Below, piece by piece: positions 25,123-33,525 of a stretch of DNA of 39,466 nucleotides. Under the pieces are notes generated by a model. It ran no database searches, was not told the origin of the DNA, and saw only the letters and a program-made list of their open reading frames with translations. The stretch covers positions 1 through 39,466 of the forward strand of contig JAODBB010000154.1 of NCBI GenBank assembly GCA_025463745.1. The letters are read 5' to 3'. How positions within the stretch are numbered: the stretch's first letter is position 1; every line of letters begins with the position of its first letter. Position numbers and translations under genes: made by a program. The stretch is from Subtercola sp. GTDB taxonomy: Bacteria; Actinomycetota; Actinomycetes; Actinomycetales; Microbacteriaceae.

Positions 25123-26121
25123 ATGACCCGCATTGCCGTGAATGGATTCGGCCGCATCGGCCGCAACGTACTCCGCGCTCTCAGCGAGCGCGACACCGAC
25201 CTCGAGGTCGTCGCCATCAACGACCTCACCGAGCCCGAGACGCTCGCCCATCTGCTGCGCTTCGACAGCTCGCTCGGTCGTTTCGACCGCTCCGTGGAGG
25301 TCGACGGTGACACGCTCGTCGTCGACGGCCGACGCATCCGTGTGCTCGCCGAGCGCGACCCGTCCCAGCTGCCCTGGGCCGAACTCGGTGTCGAGATCGT
25401 GCTGGAGTCGACCGGCCGCTTCACCTCGGCCGAGGGCGCCGGGGCGCACCTCGCGGCCGGAGCCAAGCGGGTGCTGGTGAGCGCGCCGACGACGGGCGCC
25501 GATGTCACGCTCGCCTACGGCGTGAACACGTCGGCCTACGACCCGGCGCTGCACACGATCGTTTCGAACGCCTCCTGCACCACGAACGCGCTCGCGCCGC
25601 TCGCCGCCGTGCTCGACGATCTCGCTGGTATCGAGCACGCTTTCATGACCACGGTGCACGCTTACACCCAAGAGCAGAACCTGCAAGACGGGCCGCACCG
25701 CGACCTGCGCCGCGCCCGCGCCGCCGGTGTGAACATCGTGCCGACCACGACGGGGGCCGCGAAGGCCATCGGTCTGGTGCTGCCGCGATTGGATGGCCGC
25801 CTCTCGGGTGACTCGATTCGAGTGCCCGTTCCGGTCGGGTCGATCGTGGAGCTGAACGCGACGGTGTCGCAGGAGGTGAGCCGGGACGAGGTTCTCGCCG
25901 CGTACCGCACCGCTGCCGAGGGTGCGCTCTCGGGCATCCTCGAATACAGCGATGACCCGCTCGTGTCGAGCGACATCACGGGCCGCCCGGCGTCGGCGAT
26001 CTTCGATTCGGCACTGACGCGCGTCGACGGCAAACACGTCAAGGTGGTCGCCTGGTACGACAACGAGTGGGGGTTCTCGAACCGGGTCGTCGATACGCTG
26101 ACCCTGCTCGCCGCGAGCTGA
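25123..26121 (+). CDS. gap: type I glyceraldehyde-3-phosphate dehydrogenase
   Basis: This 332-residue GAPDH converts glyceraldehyde-3-phosphate to 1,3-bisphosphoglycerate with NAD. NGFGRIGR (residues 7-14) binds the cofactor. Catalytic Cys152 lies in SNASCTTN and His179 in TTVHAYT. The C-terminal WYDNEWGFSNR is intact. The Asp in AINDL and the Pro in DGPHRDL favour NAD over NADP. The ATG has AAAGGA upstream at somewhat long spacing. Unlike the usual central glycolytic gene it is not followed by pgk and tpi, so it may be a secondary copy. Function is certain, physiological role less so. Confidence 0.95.
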   Translation: MTRIAVNGFGRIGRNVLRALSERDTDLEVVAINDLTEPETLAHLLRFDSSLGRFDRSVEVDGDTLVVDGRRIRVLAERDPSQLPWAELGVEIVLESTGRFTSAEGAGAHLAAGAKRVLVSAPTTGADVTLAYGVNTSAYDPALHTIVSNASCTTNALAPLAAVLDDLAGIEHAFMTTVHAYTQEQNLQDGPHRDLRRARAAGVNIVPTTTGAAKAIGLVLPRLDGRLSGDSIRVPVPVGSIVELNATVSQEVSRDEVLAAYRTAAEGALSGILEYSDDPLVSSDITGRPASAIFDSALTRVDGKHVKVVAWYDNEWGFSNRVVDTLTLLAAS

Positions 26122-26262
26122 GTCGCGCAGGCGAAGGGCTGCGCTCTGCCGAAGAGGCGGGCGCGCCCAGAGCCAGCGGTTACACACCTGAAACCTCCCC
26201 GCCACGCGCGCTCGCTAACGTTGATTCAGCACGCACCCCGCCCCGTTGATTGGATCACTGCC

Positions 26263-27309
26263 GTGGCTCACGATTTCATCGTTCCGACCGTCGACATCAC
26301 GCCCTACGTCGCGGGTGGCACTGCTGTCGAGAAGGCCGCCGTCGCCGCCGCTCTGGATGCCGCGTGCCGCAGTGTCGGCTTCATTCAGATCATCGGCCAC
26401 GGTGTGCCGGCGGCCGCCATCTCGGGTCTCGCCGGCGCTATGGACGACTTTTTCGCCCTCAGCCTCGAGGAGAAGAAGCGCTTCGTGCTGCCTCCGTCGA
26501 AGAACCGCGGTTACAGCCCGCCCAAGAGCGAATCGCTGAGCTACAGCATCGGCGTCGACTCGGTCACACGTATGAATGATTTCTTCGAGGCGTTCAACGT
26601 GGGCGCGTCGGCAGCCGACTACCCCGGCTCCGACCTCTCGACCGACGACTACGCCACCAACGTCTGGCCGAGCGATGTCGACGGGTTCGAAACCCGCGTC
26701 TCGGTCTATTTCGACGAGGCCTCCCGGGTGGCGAACACACTCATCCGGGTGTTCGAAGACGCCCTCGGCGTCGAACGGGGCTCTCTCGATTCCATCACCG
26801 ACCACTCCATCGATGTGATGCGCATGAACAACTACGCCCTTCCCGAAGGCGAGATCGAACTCGGCGCCGAACTCACCGGCATGGGCGAGCACACCGACTT
26901 CGGCATTGTGACGGTGCTCTGGGCCGATCAGGTCGAAGGCTTGCAGGTGCTCGACAGCGATGGGGTCTGGCACGACGTGAGCCCAGCCGATGATGCATTT
27001 CTGATCAACCTCGGCGACGTCGCCGCCCGCCTCACCAACGATCAGTGGTCGTCGACATTGCATCGGGTGAAGCCGCCGATCGTCAACGGCACGATTCGCC
27101 GGCGTCGGTCAGCTGCTTTTTTTCACGACGGCAACGCCGACGCCGTGGTGGGGCCGCTGCCGCATTTCGTGCCCGAGGGCGAAGAGCCGCACTACGAGCC
27201 CGTCACGATCAAAGAGCACATCGTGGCCAAGCTGAGCGGCTCACGCGCCGGCAAGAAGAACGTGAGCGCGGTTCGCGAGGCGGCGCGGGTGAACGCCGCC
27301 ATCCTGTGA
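26263..27309 (+). CDS. isopenicillin N synthase family Fe(II)/2-oxoglutarate-type oxygenase
   Basis: The product is about 348 residues from GTG 26263; a TTG at 26221 would add 14 residues, and no strong Shine-Dalgarno supports either. The N-terminal DIOX_N domain has VPTVDITPYV and CRSVGFIQIIGHGVP. The C-terminal double-stranded beta-helix carries the iron facial triad His210-x-Asp212 (GEHTDFG) and the distal histidine near 267 (LHRVKPP). The 2-oxoglutarate-binding R-x-S lies near 281-283. It resembles plant/bacterial GA-oxidase and IPNS-like enzymes that hydroxylate or desaturate small molecules. It follows gap on the same strand. Substrate unknown. Confidence 0.9.
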   Translation: MAHDFIVPTVDITPYVAGGTAVEKAAVAAALDAACRSVGFIQIIGHGVPAAAISGLAGAMDDFFALSLEEKKRFVLPPSKNRGYSPPKSESLSYSIGVDSVTRMNDFFEAFNVGASAADYPGSDLSTDDYATNVWPSDVDGFETRVSVYFDEASRVANTLIRVFEDALGVERGSLDSITDHSIDVMRMNNYALPEGEIELGAELTGMGEHTDFGIVTVLWADQVEGLQVLDSDGVWHDVSPADDAFLINLGDVAARLTNDQWSSTLHRVKPPIVNGTIRRRRSAAFFHDGNADAVVGPLPHFVPEGEEPHYEPVTIKEHIVAKLSGSRAGKKNVSAVREAARVNAAIL

Positions 27310-27484
27310 CCGTCGGGCACTGACCCCGCCCCGCTGCGGCGTCGGCCGCGCCTGCCGCGCCTCGGCAACCTCGGGCGCACCCTTCGAATACTCGCGTGGC
27401 ACGGTCAGGCAATGATCGGTGCACCCGCAGGAGTTGGCTCTACGCTGAGTGTGAACGTGCGAAGCGCGCACGAAGGGAGACGAA

Positions 27485-28705
27485 GTGTCTGAGCTCGACC
27501 TCACCCAGCCGCTGACACCGCCTGATCCGCAACCGAGCACCGACATCGTGCTCACTCCGCCGGCCGTGGTACCCGAAGTCGAAGGCGAACAAGCCGTCGG
27601 CATGATTCCGCTGCCGCCTGAGACGCGAACGAAGCTCCAGCAGACCGCCGCAACGTTCGTCGCCGATTTGGCCGAGAAACAACCCGGCAGCCCGGGCTTT
27701 TCGAGCAAGGTCGACGACATCACCCGCATGGGCGAACAAGAGATCAGGCGCAGCGCCGAGACCTCCAGCCGCATGCTCTCACGGCCGGAGTCGTCGCTCG
27801 CGGCCGCTCGCGGGCGCGGCGAGGCGGGCGACCCTCAGGTGAAAGTCGCGCGTACGCTGCAAGACCTGCGCACCACCATCACCGACCTCGACCCGGGCCG
27901 GGCCGATCTCACCGGTGCCAAGAAACTGTTCAGCCGCCTTCCCGGGGGCAACAAGCTGACGCACTATTTCGGCCGGTACCAGTCGGCGCAGAAGCAACTC
28001 GACGCCATCATCACGGCCCTGGTCTCCGGGCAAGACGAGTTGCTGAAAGACAACGCCGCCATCGAACAAGAGCGTGCGAACCTCTGGGCGACGATGGGCA
28101 AGCTGGGCGAGTACACCGCGTTGGCCGCTGCACTCGACGATGCCGTCACCGCACGTGCAGAGGCCGCGCGGGCCACCGACCCGCGATTGGCAGACGCACT
28201 CGTGTCAGACGCGCTCTTTCCCATTCGCCAGCGCCGGCAAGACCTGACCACGCAGATCGCCGTGTCAGTGCAGGGCTACCTCGCCCTCGACATGATTCGC
28301 AAGAACAACCTCGAGCTGATCAAAGGGGTGGAGCGCGCCCGTACGACGACCGTCTCCGCCCTCCGCACGGCGGTCATCGTGTCGCAGGCTCTCGCCAATC
28401 AGCGGCTCGTGCTCGACCAGATCGGCGCTCTGAACGACACCACGAATTCGATGATCGAACGCACGAGCGAAGCACTCAAACAGCAGACCGGTCTGATCCA
28501 CGAGCAGGCCGCCTCGTCGGGAGTGAGCGTCGAAACGCTGCAACGCGCCTTCGACAATGTGTTCGCGACCATGGATGCGATCGACGGCTACCGCGCGCAG
28601 GCCGTCGACAACATGGCGGCGACCGTCACCGCGCTCGAAGGCCAGGTCGCGCGTTCGAGGAGCTACCTCGACCGGTCGCACGCGACCGACGGCTCGGAGG
28701 GCTGA
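27485..28705 (+). CDS. TelA/KlaA family toxic anion resistance protein
   Basis: This 406-residue, largely helical protein starts at GTG with GAAGGGAGA upstream. The TelA domain covers residues about 90-400. Recognisable segments are LFSRLPGGNKLTHYFGRYQSA, ELLKDNAAIEQERANLW, and the conserved middle ALFPIRQRRQDLTTQIAVSVQGYLALD in parts. The N-terminal 60 residues are Pro/Asp-rich and probably disordered. TelA proteins were linked to tellurite resistance and, in Bacillus, to cell-envelope stress; the biochemical role is unresolved. It converges with a minus-strand set containing a TelA-associated protein and two YbjQ-like proteins, which probably work with it. Confidence 0.92.
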   Translation: MSELDLTQPLTPPDPQPSTDIVLTPPAVVPEVEGEQAVGMIPLPPETRTKLQQTAATFVADLAEKQPGSPGFSSKVDDITRMGEQEIRRSAETSSRMLSRPESSLAAARGRGEAGDPQVKVARTLQDLRTTITDLDPGRADLTGAKKLFSRLPGGNKLTHYFGRYQSAQKQLDAIITALVSGQDELLKDNAAIEQERANLWATMGKLGEYTALAAALDDAVTARAEAARATDPRLADALVSDALFPIRQRRQDLTTQIAVSVQGYLALDMIRKNNLELIKGVERARTTTVSALRTAVIVSQALANQRLVLDQIGALNDTTNSMIERTSEALKQQTGLIHEQAASSGVSVETLQRAFDNVFATMDAIDGYRAQAVDNMAATVTALEGQVARSRSYLDRSHATDGSEG

Positions 28706-28724
28706 CCGCACTGGCACGGCGGCG

Positions 28725-29684
28725 TCAGGAGAGGTCGAGACTCGAGATCGCAAACCTGTCGGAGAGAAACCGCCCGTTCACGAGCAGCGCGTCGGCGTCG
28801 TTCGCCACGGCGGAGTCGCGGAGCTTCACGATCGCCTGCTCCAGAACCGCGAGCTGGGTGAGCAGTGCGGTGTCGGGCGTCGATCCGTCGGCGAAGACAT
28901 GCGCCTGAACCCAGTCGGCCGGCAACGCGAGGTAAGCGCGAAGCGTGTCGGGCAGGTACAGCGTCGCGGCCCGGCGCACGATCACGTCGGGTTGCCCGCT
29001 CGCGGCAAGCCGCTGCAACGTATCGACGAGCAGCGCCGCAATGCGCCCGACGGCCTCGGTCGCGGCGGCCGGCAGTCGCCCGGCCACACGGGTCGGCAGC
29101 GAACGCAAATCAACCTCGACGCTCGAATCGGCGACCGCGACATCGGTAGACGGCGAGCGGATGCCGAGTGCTTGCAAGGCGCGAGCCGAGGCCGCGGCGT
29201 CACCCACCGCATCCCCCGCGACCGCGGCGATCCGCCCGGCGAACGCGTTGAGCCATTCGCCCAGCGTCTGCGTGCGCCGCGCGATGACGACCCCGCCCGA
29301 GACCCGGTGTGTCTCTGCCACCCATTGCGCGTGGGCGGCCGGGCGAAGCGACATGGTCTCGCCGCCCGCCGAGAGCCGTAGCTCGGTGATCTGCCCCGGG
29401 CGCCCCGCGAGCCGGTCGCCGAGCGACCGGTTGCGTTCGACCGTGAGCACGCTCGCGGCAACGGGTTCTGAGAGTGCGCGGCTTGCACCGTCGACGAGCG
29501 AGGTCAGAAAGGCCTGCGGGTCGGCGGCGGCATCGGATGCGCCGATGGCGACGGCGGCTCGGTTCGCTCCCGCGGCACCGGTCGCGGCATCCGCACCGCC
29601 CGCACCAGCCCCGACTCCACTCGCGCCAGGGCTGACCGCGCCAGCGCCGGCCGCGCCAGCACCGGTGCCCGCCGGCACGCTCAC
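28725..29684 (-). CDS. TelA-associated hypothetical protein (319 aa)
   Basis: I place the start at GTG 29684, which overlaps the stop of the upstream YbjQ-like gene (GTGA), giving translational coupling. The first 50 residues are Ala/Gly/Pro-rich low complexity. The C-terminal part carries YLPDTLRAYLALP followed by a helical region ending GRFLSDRF. I associate that pattern with proteins encoded beside TelA in Gram-positives, such as the XpaC-like 5-bromo-4-chloroindolyl phosphate hydrolysis family. No transmembrane helix is evident. Its position opposite telA supports a joint role. The exact family is uncertain. Confidence 0.7.
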   Translation of the reverse strand: MSVPAGTGAGAAGAGAVSPGASGVGAGAGGADAATGAAGANRAAVAIGASDAAADPQAFLTSLVDGASRALSEPVAASVLTVERNRSLGDRLAGRPGQITELRLSAGGETMSLRPAAHAQWVAETHRVSGGVVIARRTQTLGEWLNAFAGRIAAVAGDAVGDAAASARALQALGIRSPSTDVAVADSSVEVDLRSLPTRVAGRLPAAATEAVGRIAALLVDTLQRLAASGQPDVIVRRAATLYLPDTLRAYLALPADWVQAHVFADGSTPDTALLTQLAVLEQAIVKLRDSAVANDADALLVNGRFLSDRFAISSLDLS

Positions 29685-30505
29685 CACCGCCCGCCGTCGG
29701 TCAGCGGCAGAACGAGACTCGGAGTCGCGATCACGTGATCCGGCCGCAGCGACCGCACGGCGCTGCCGATGGCGAAGAACTCGGTGGTGTGACCGCCCCA
29801 GCGGTGCGGCAGAGACAACAGCTGCACGCCCACGATGCCCTCCGCATCCAGCGTCTCCGCCTCGGTCTGCATACGGCCCATCGCCAGCTCGCGGGCGTCG
29901 TAGAGCGCTTCGGTGAACTGCGTGATCTCGACGTTGGCCCCGATGTTGTTCAGCGACGACATCATTCCCAGATGGGCGATGTGATAGACGCAGGTACCCA
30001 TGACCAGGCCGAGCGGTGCGTAACCCGACTGGATCAGAGTCCAGAAGTCTTGCCCGGAGAGGTCTGAGGTGAACGGCAGGCCCTTGTTGTTGCGCCACTT
30101 TCCGGTGGCCGGCGGCTCATCGGCGACCACAGCAGTGCCGATGGCTACGAATTCAGCGAGATCGTTGCCGTACTCTTTGAACTCGATCTCGAGCCGCACC
30201 CCGACGATGCCGTCTGCACCGAGCGCATCGGCCTCGGCCTCCATGCGCGTCATCGCCAGCTCGCGAGCGTGGTACATCGCGCCGCTCAGTTTGTCGAGCT
30301 CCATGTTCTTGCCCCAGCGGCGGGCCTGGATGCCCACGTGATACACACTCGATCCGAGCACCAACCCCACCGGCCGAAAGCCCGCCTGCTTGACCAGCAG
30401 AAACTCGTTGACCGAAAGGTCGGAGGTGAAGAGGTTCTTCTTGCCGTCGGCGAGGCGTGCGCGGGCATCCGCCGGAAGCGAGATACCGGAGAAGGGGTCG
30501 GTCAT
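29681..30505 (-). CDS. protein with two YbjQ-like heavy-metal-binding domains
   Basis: This 274-residue protein from the ATG at 30505 lacks a strong ribosome-binding site. The frame is open to a GTG at 30661, so a longer low-complexity N-terminus is possible. It contains two tandem copies of a YbjQ-like (PF01906) domain. Copy one has GSSVYHVG, ARELAMTRMEAEADALGADG and FVAIGTAVV. Copy two has GTCVYHIA, ARELAMGRMQTEAETLDAEG and FFAIGSAVR. Single-domain YbjQ proteins form pentamers that may bind metal; the duplication is less usual. It overlaps the next gene by four bases and lies downstream of a second, more divergent YbjQ-like protein. Confidence 0.83.
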   Translation of the reverse strand: MTDPFSGISLPADARARLADGKKNLFTSDLSVNEFLLVKQAGFRPVGLVLGSSVYHVGIQARRWGKNMELDKLSGAMYHARELAMTRMEAEADALGADGIVGVRLEIEFKEYGNDLAEFVAIGTAVVADEPPATGKWRNNKGLPFTSDLSGQDFWTLIQSGYAPLGLVMGTCVYHIAHLGMMSSLNNIGANVEITQFTEALYDARELAMGRMQTEAETLDAEGIVGVQLLSLPHRWGGHTTEFFAIGSAVRSLRPDHVIATPSLVLPLTDGGRW

Positions 30506-30588
30506 GAGCAGTGCATCCGTTCGCGTGTCGAAAAGGGGTGAGAGTGTCTGGGGGCGGCGCTGGCGCGCGCGGTCGTGGGTGGAATTCT

Positions 30589-30624
30589 GTGCGGGTTCAT
30601 GTGCGGGTTCATAGGTCGGTTCAT
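30589..30624. repeat. 12-bp tandem repeat, three copies
   Basis: GTGCGGGTTCAT occurs twice exactly (30589-30600 and 30601-30612) and a third time degenerate (30613-30624). On the minus strand each unit starts with ATGAACC. The repeat spans the stop codon of the upstream YbjQ-like gene. It would encode a four-residue His/Tyr-Glu-Pro-Thr/Ala repeat if the longer start of the downstream gene is used. Confidence 0.7.
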
Positions 30625-31577
30625 GCGCCCGTGCGTCGAGCCGGCCGCGGCGGTGCGTCACGAAGGGGCAAGATCGTCAGGGCGGTTGTGCCGTCGTTAC
30701 GCCGCCTGGAACGGGGAAGCGGAATGAGCGTCGTGCCGATGACCACCGATTCGGCATGCAAGTCTCTGCTGTCTTGGCCGCCGCAGGGCGTTTCGAACTC
30801 TGAGAGCGTCATGCTGGTGACGGCCAGCTCGGCGCTGCCGGTGTGGGTCGCCCGCGCGGCCAGGCGCTGGCGCGACTCGTGCCGGGCGGCTTGAATCAGC
30901 AGCGTCATTCCGCTGACCTCGCCATTGACCCAGCTCGACCGCTGCTGGCGCAGCTGCCAGTCTTCGTGTTTGGTCGAGACAGAGATGCCGAGCACGATCT
31001 CACGGGGCATGTAACCCGAGAGAATCGCGGCCGCACAGTCTTCGCCGCTCAGGTTCGTGCTCCACACCTCGCCCGGGGTCGCCGGCACCGGCGCGAGGGA
31101 GGGGTCTGTCGAACGCACGGCGGTGCCGAGAGCGCTGAACTCCCACGCCGAGCCTTCCAATTGACGGCGGACGATACGGATGTCGACCACACCATGCGCA
31201 CCCAGCCCCTGTGCCTCGGCGGTCATGCGGCGCAGTGCCCCGTACCAGCCTCGCTCGAACGCATTGACGTACGGCGCGAAACTGGCCCATTTGCCACCCT
31301 CGCCCGAGGTGGTGACCGGCGAAACCGCGCCCATGCTGCCGAGCCCGAACCCGTAGCCGCCGGAGTTCCACCACGAGCATCCGGTGCCGGCCCAGCCGAG
31401 GTTCATCACGACGCAGCCGAACACCTCGCCCACCGGGGCAAGACCCGCGCTCTGGATGCTCGCCGCGGCCGCCGCAGACAGCAGCGACCCTGCGGTGCGG
31501 CTCGAGCGCTGCCGCTCGACGCGCTCGTGTGCGGCCGGGGGTAGTCCGTTGATCCAATCGTCCACCTGCTCATCCAA
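30621..31577 (-). CDS. divergent double YbjQ-like domain protein
   Basis: The product is about 318 residues. The start is unclear: TTG 31577 and GTG 31565 are the best candidates. The longer frame to 31688 would overlap the previous gene by 41 bases. The first YbjQ-like domain has GEVFGCVVMNLGW, a glycine/tryptophan-rich insertion, RRMTAEAQGLGAHGVVDIRI and FSALGTAVRS. The second is weaker (IVLGISVSTKHEDW, VVIGTTLIPLP). It is the first of three consecutive minus-strand genes with the other YbjQ-like protein and the TelA-associated protein. Metal or lipid binding is a family inference. Confidence 0.75.
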   Translation of the reverse strand: MDEQVDDWINGLPPAAHERVERQRSSRTAGSLLSAAAAASIQSAGLAPVGEVFGCVVMNLGWAGTGCSWWNSGGYGFGLGSMGAVSPVTTSGEGGKWASFAPYVNAFERGWYGALRRMTAEAQGLGAHGVVDIRIVRRQLEGSAWEFSALGTAVRSTDPSLAPVPATPGEVWSTNLSGEDCAAAILSGYMPREIVLGISVSTKHEDWQLRQQRSSWVNGEVSGMTLLIQAARHESRQRLAARATHTGSAELAVTSMTLSEFETPCGGQDSRDLHAESVVIGTTLIPLPRSRRRNDGTTALTILPLRDAPPRPARRTGA

Positions 31578-31647
31578 CCACTCGACGCTGCCGTTCAGCC
31601 GATTCGATACTGAGAGTTTTCGATGCGCGCCGATTCGCCGTCTTGTT

Positions 31648-32919
31648 CTATGAAACGTTGGCGAGCACAGTCTGCGCGATTTTCGCAAGGGCCCCCGGCG
31701 TTGATGCTCTCACCTCGATCCATCCACCATTGATGAGGATGCTCACCCACGATTCACCGCCGAAACTCGACACGTAGGCCTCGCCGGGGAACTGCGACGA
31801 ACGCTGCCAGTCATATTGCTGGTCTCCGGCGATGTGCTGGTCGTAAGCCATGAACGTGGCGAAGTACGAGGCTCCGCCCGGCAGTACTGATGCGAATGCT
31901 TCAGCCGACGACCCGGGCACTGTGTCGCTCCAACTGCACCAGAAGGCGTTCACCTGCGTCGGCGTCTGGAATTCAGAACTCGAATACTCTCCCCCATCTG
32001 ATTTGAATTCGTCGACCTTCGGCACCGCCAGATCGGCCGCGAGTTGATCGGTGGTGATGAAATCGTCGCAGCTGGATGCGCCGGCGAGCGTTGCGCCGTC
32101 TGGCTGCCAGAGGGGCGAGGGATCACCGAAAGCCATCACCTTCTTGACGACCGAGACGAACAGGGCACGCGTTTCGCGCTTCTGCTCATCGGTCAAAGCC
32201 GTGCCGCTCTGCAAGCTGAAGTCGATTCCGTATCCGTCGACGTAGTCGATGTACGCGCACTGATTGGGCTCGAACGTGTCACAGCGCGAATGGGTGTTCT
32301 CGTCGATACCGGGCTCCGCCTGCGCTCCTGTCCAGCTCTCACCGTTCAGATACAACGCGTACGCGTCTGGGGTCACGCCAGGCACGATCGAATAACCGAA
32401 GGCGGGTTGATTTGGGGTGTATGACGACGACCCATCGGTGTTCCACGAGCATTCAAGCGCTCCGACGCGTCTGTCGGAATAGGAGGCGGGATTTGCCTGC
32501 TCGAGCGACACAGCGGGCTGCAGACTCGCACCTATTATCGCCTCGGCATCAGACGCCGTGGCGAGCTGATCGCAGGTTGCGGGTAAGCGAATGACAGGCG
32601 CCGGCGGATTCGACGGCGCCGTGGGCGCCGCCGACGGGCTGGCCGGCGGGTGAGACGTTGCCGGAGGCGAGACGGTGTCGCTCGGCGGCACCGTGGCGAT
32701 CGAAGGGGCGGCACCGAACCAGGCCCCACCGTTGAGGGCGAGGGCGGTGGTACCCGATCCGATGAGGCCGGCTAGAACCACCACCAGAATGATGAGGAGC
32801 GTACGGCCCCGCGAGCGGCGTGGCCGTACTGAAGCAGATGACGTCGCTGAAGCAGTTTGCACGAGCATCCGCCTGATGGCATCGCTTCGGCGCGGATCGA
32901 AACGTGGTGCGTCGTTCAT
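31648..32919 (-). CDS. membrane-anchored protein with duplicated extracytoplasmic domain
   Basis: The product is 423 residues. There is a cytoplasmic N-terminus of 40 residues ending in RPRRSRGR and one transmembrane helix (about 41-62, LLIILVVVLAGLIG). A Pro/Ser/Ala/Thr-rich linker (75-108) follows, then two related outer domains. Each starts with a CD-x-[LF]-x-T motif (CDQLATASDAEAII near 114, CDDFITTDQLAADL near 285) and later has CSW (ALECSW, AFWCSW), suggesting one disulfide per repeat. It looks like a DUF3558-type solute/lipoprotein domain without a lipobox. Its ATG overlaps the stop of the ECF sigma gene (ATGA). An anti-sigma or envelope-sensor role is therefore plausible but unproven. 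Confidence 0.75.
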   Translation of the reverse strand: MNDAPRFDPRRSDAIRRMLVQTASATSSASVRPRRSRGRTLLIILVVVLAGLIGSGTTALALNGGAWFGAAPSIATVPPSDTVSPPATSHPPASPSAAPTAPSNPPAPVIRLPATCDQLATASDAEAIIGASLQPAVSLEQANPASYSDRRVGALECSWNTDGSSSYTPNQPAFGYSIVPGVTPDAYALYLNGESWTGAQAEPGIDENTHSRCDTFEPNQCAYIDYVDGYGIDFSLQSGTALTDEQKRETRALFVSVVKKVMAFGDPSPLWQPDGATLAGASSCDDFITTDQLAADLAVPKVDEFKSDGGEYSSSEFQTPTQVNAFWCSWSDTVPGSSAEAFASVLPGGASYFATFMAYDQHIAGDQQYDWQRSSQFPGEAYVSSFGGESWVSILINGGWIEVRASTPGALAKIAQTVLANVS

Positions 32920-33509
32920 TGGGCACCTCCTGAAGCGCTCGGGTGAGGTGTGACAATCTGAGTAGTGAGAACAGCGAGACGCTGTTTGGCGCGCGAAAGG
33001 CGCGACTTCACAGTTCCGAGCGGAACATCCAGCGCCTGAGCAGCTTCGGGCATGCTGAACTCTTCGAGCACGCAGAGCGTGATGACGTCTTGGTCGCGCT
33101 TGGATAGTTGCGAGAACGCGTCGTTCACTCGAGCATCCTGACCGAGGCGGTCGAGACGGTCGTTGACGGCATCTGAATGATCGAGTTCATTCTCCAGCGG
33201 CGGGATGCTCCGCATCGCGGTCTCGAATCGCCGCCGTGAGCGAGCGACGTTTCGCGCTACGTTGTTGGTCGTCACCAGCAGCCAGCCGATGATAGAGCCA
33301 TCGACGACTCGAACGGAGTCGCGGCGCCGCCACGCCTCGAGAAACACCAATGCAGCGACGTCTTCGGCGTCGTGCGAAGAACGCATCTGTCGCAAGGCCT
33401 GGCCGAAAACCCGGTCGCGGTGGGCATCGAACATCAACCCGAACGATGCCGCGTCCCCCTCCCGCGACAAGGCCCATACCGCCGCCTCATCGAAATTAAC
33501 TTTCCCCAT
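32916..33509 (-). CDS. ECF-type RNA polymerase sigma factor
   Basis: The product is 197 residues from ATG 33509; an in-frame ATG at 33545 is an alternative, and the upstream signal is weak for both. Sigma region 2 spans residues about 25-95 (FDAHRDRVFGQALRQM, DAEDVAALVFLEAW, IIGWLLVTTNNVARN). Region 4 spans 131-180 (LSKRDQDVITLCVLEEFSMP, then GTVKSRLSRAKQRL). It directs RNA polymerase to a specific promoter set, probably in response to envelope conditions sensed by the overlapping membrane protein. The DUF4436 gene ends 16 bases upstream on the same strand. Confidence 0.93.
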   Translation of the reverse strand: MGKVNFDEAAVWALSREGDAASFGLMFDAHRDRVFGQALRQMRSSHDAEDVAALVFLEAWRRRDSVRVVDGSIIGWLLVTTNNVARNVARSRRRFETAMRSIPPLENELDHSDAVNDRLDRLGQDARVNDAFSQLSKRDQDVITLCVLEEFSMPEAAQALDVPLGTVKSRLSRAKQRLAVLTTQIVTPHPSASGGAQ

Positions 33510-33525
33510 ACCTGAGAGTGTCCGG

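Noticed and set aside
26145..26180. Possible terminator hairpin (GCTCTG...CAGAGC) after gap
   Set aside because: The stem is only six pairs with a 19-base loop, so chance is likely in this GC-rich sequence.
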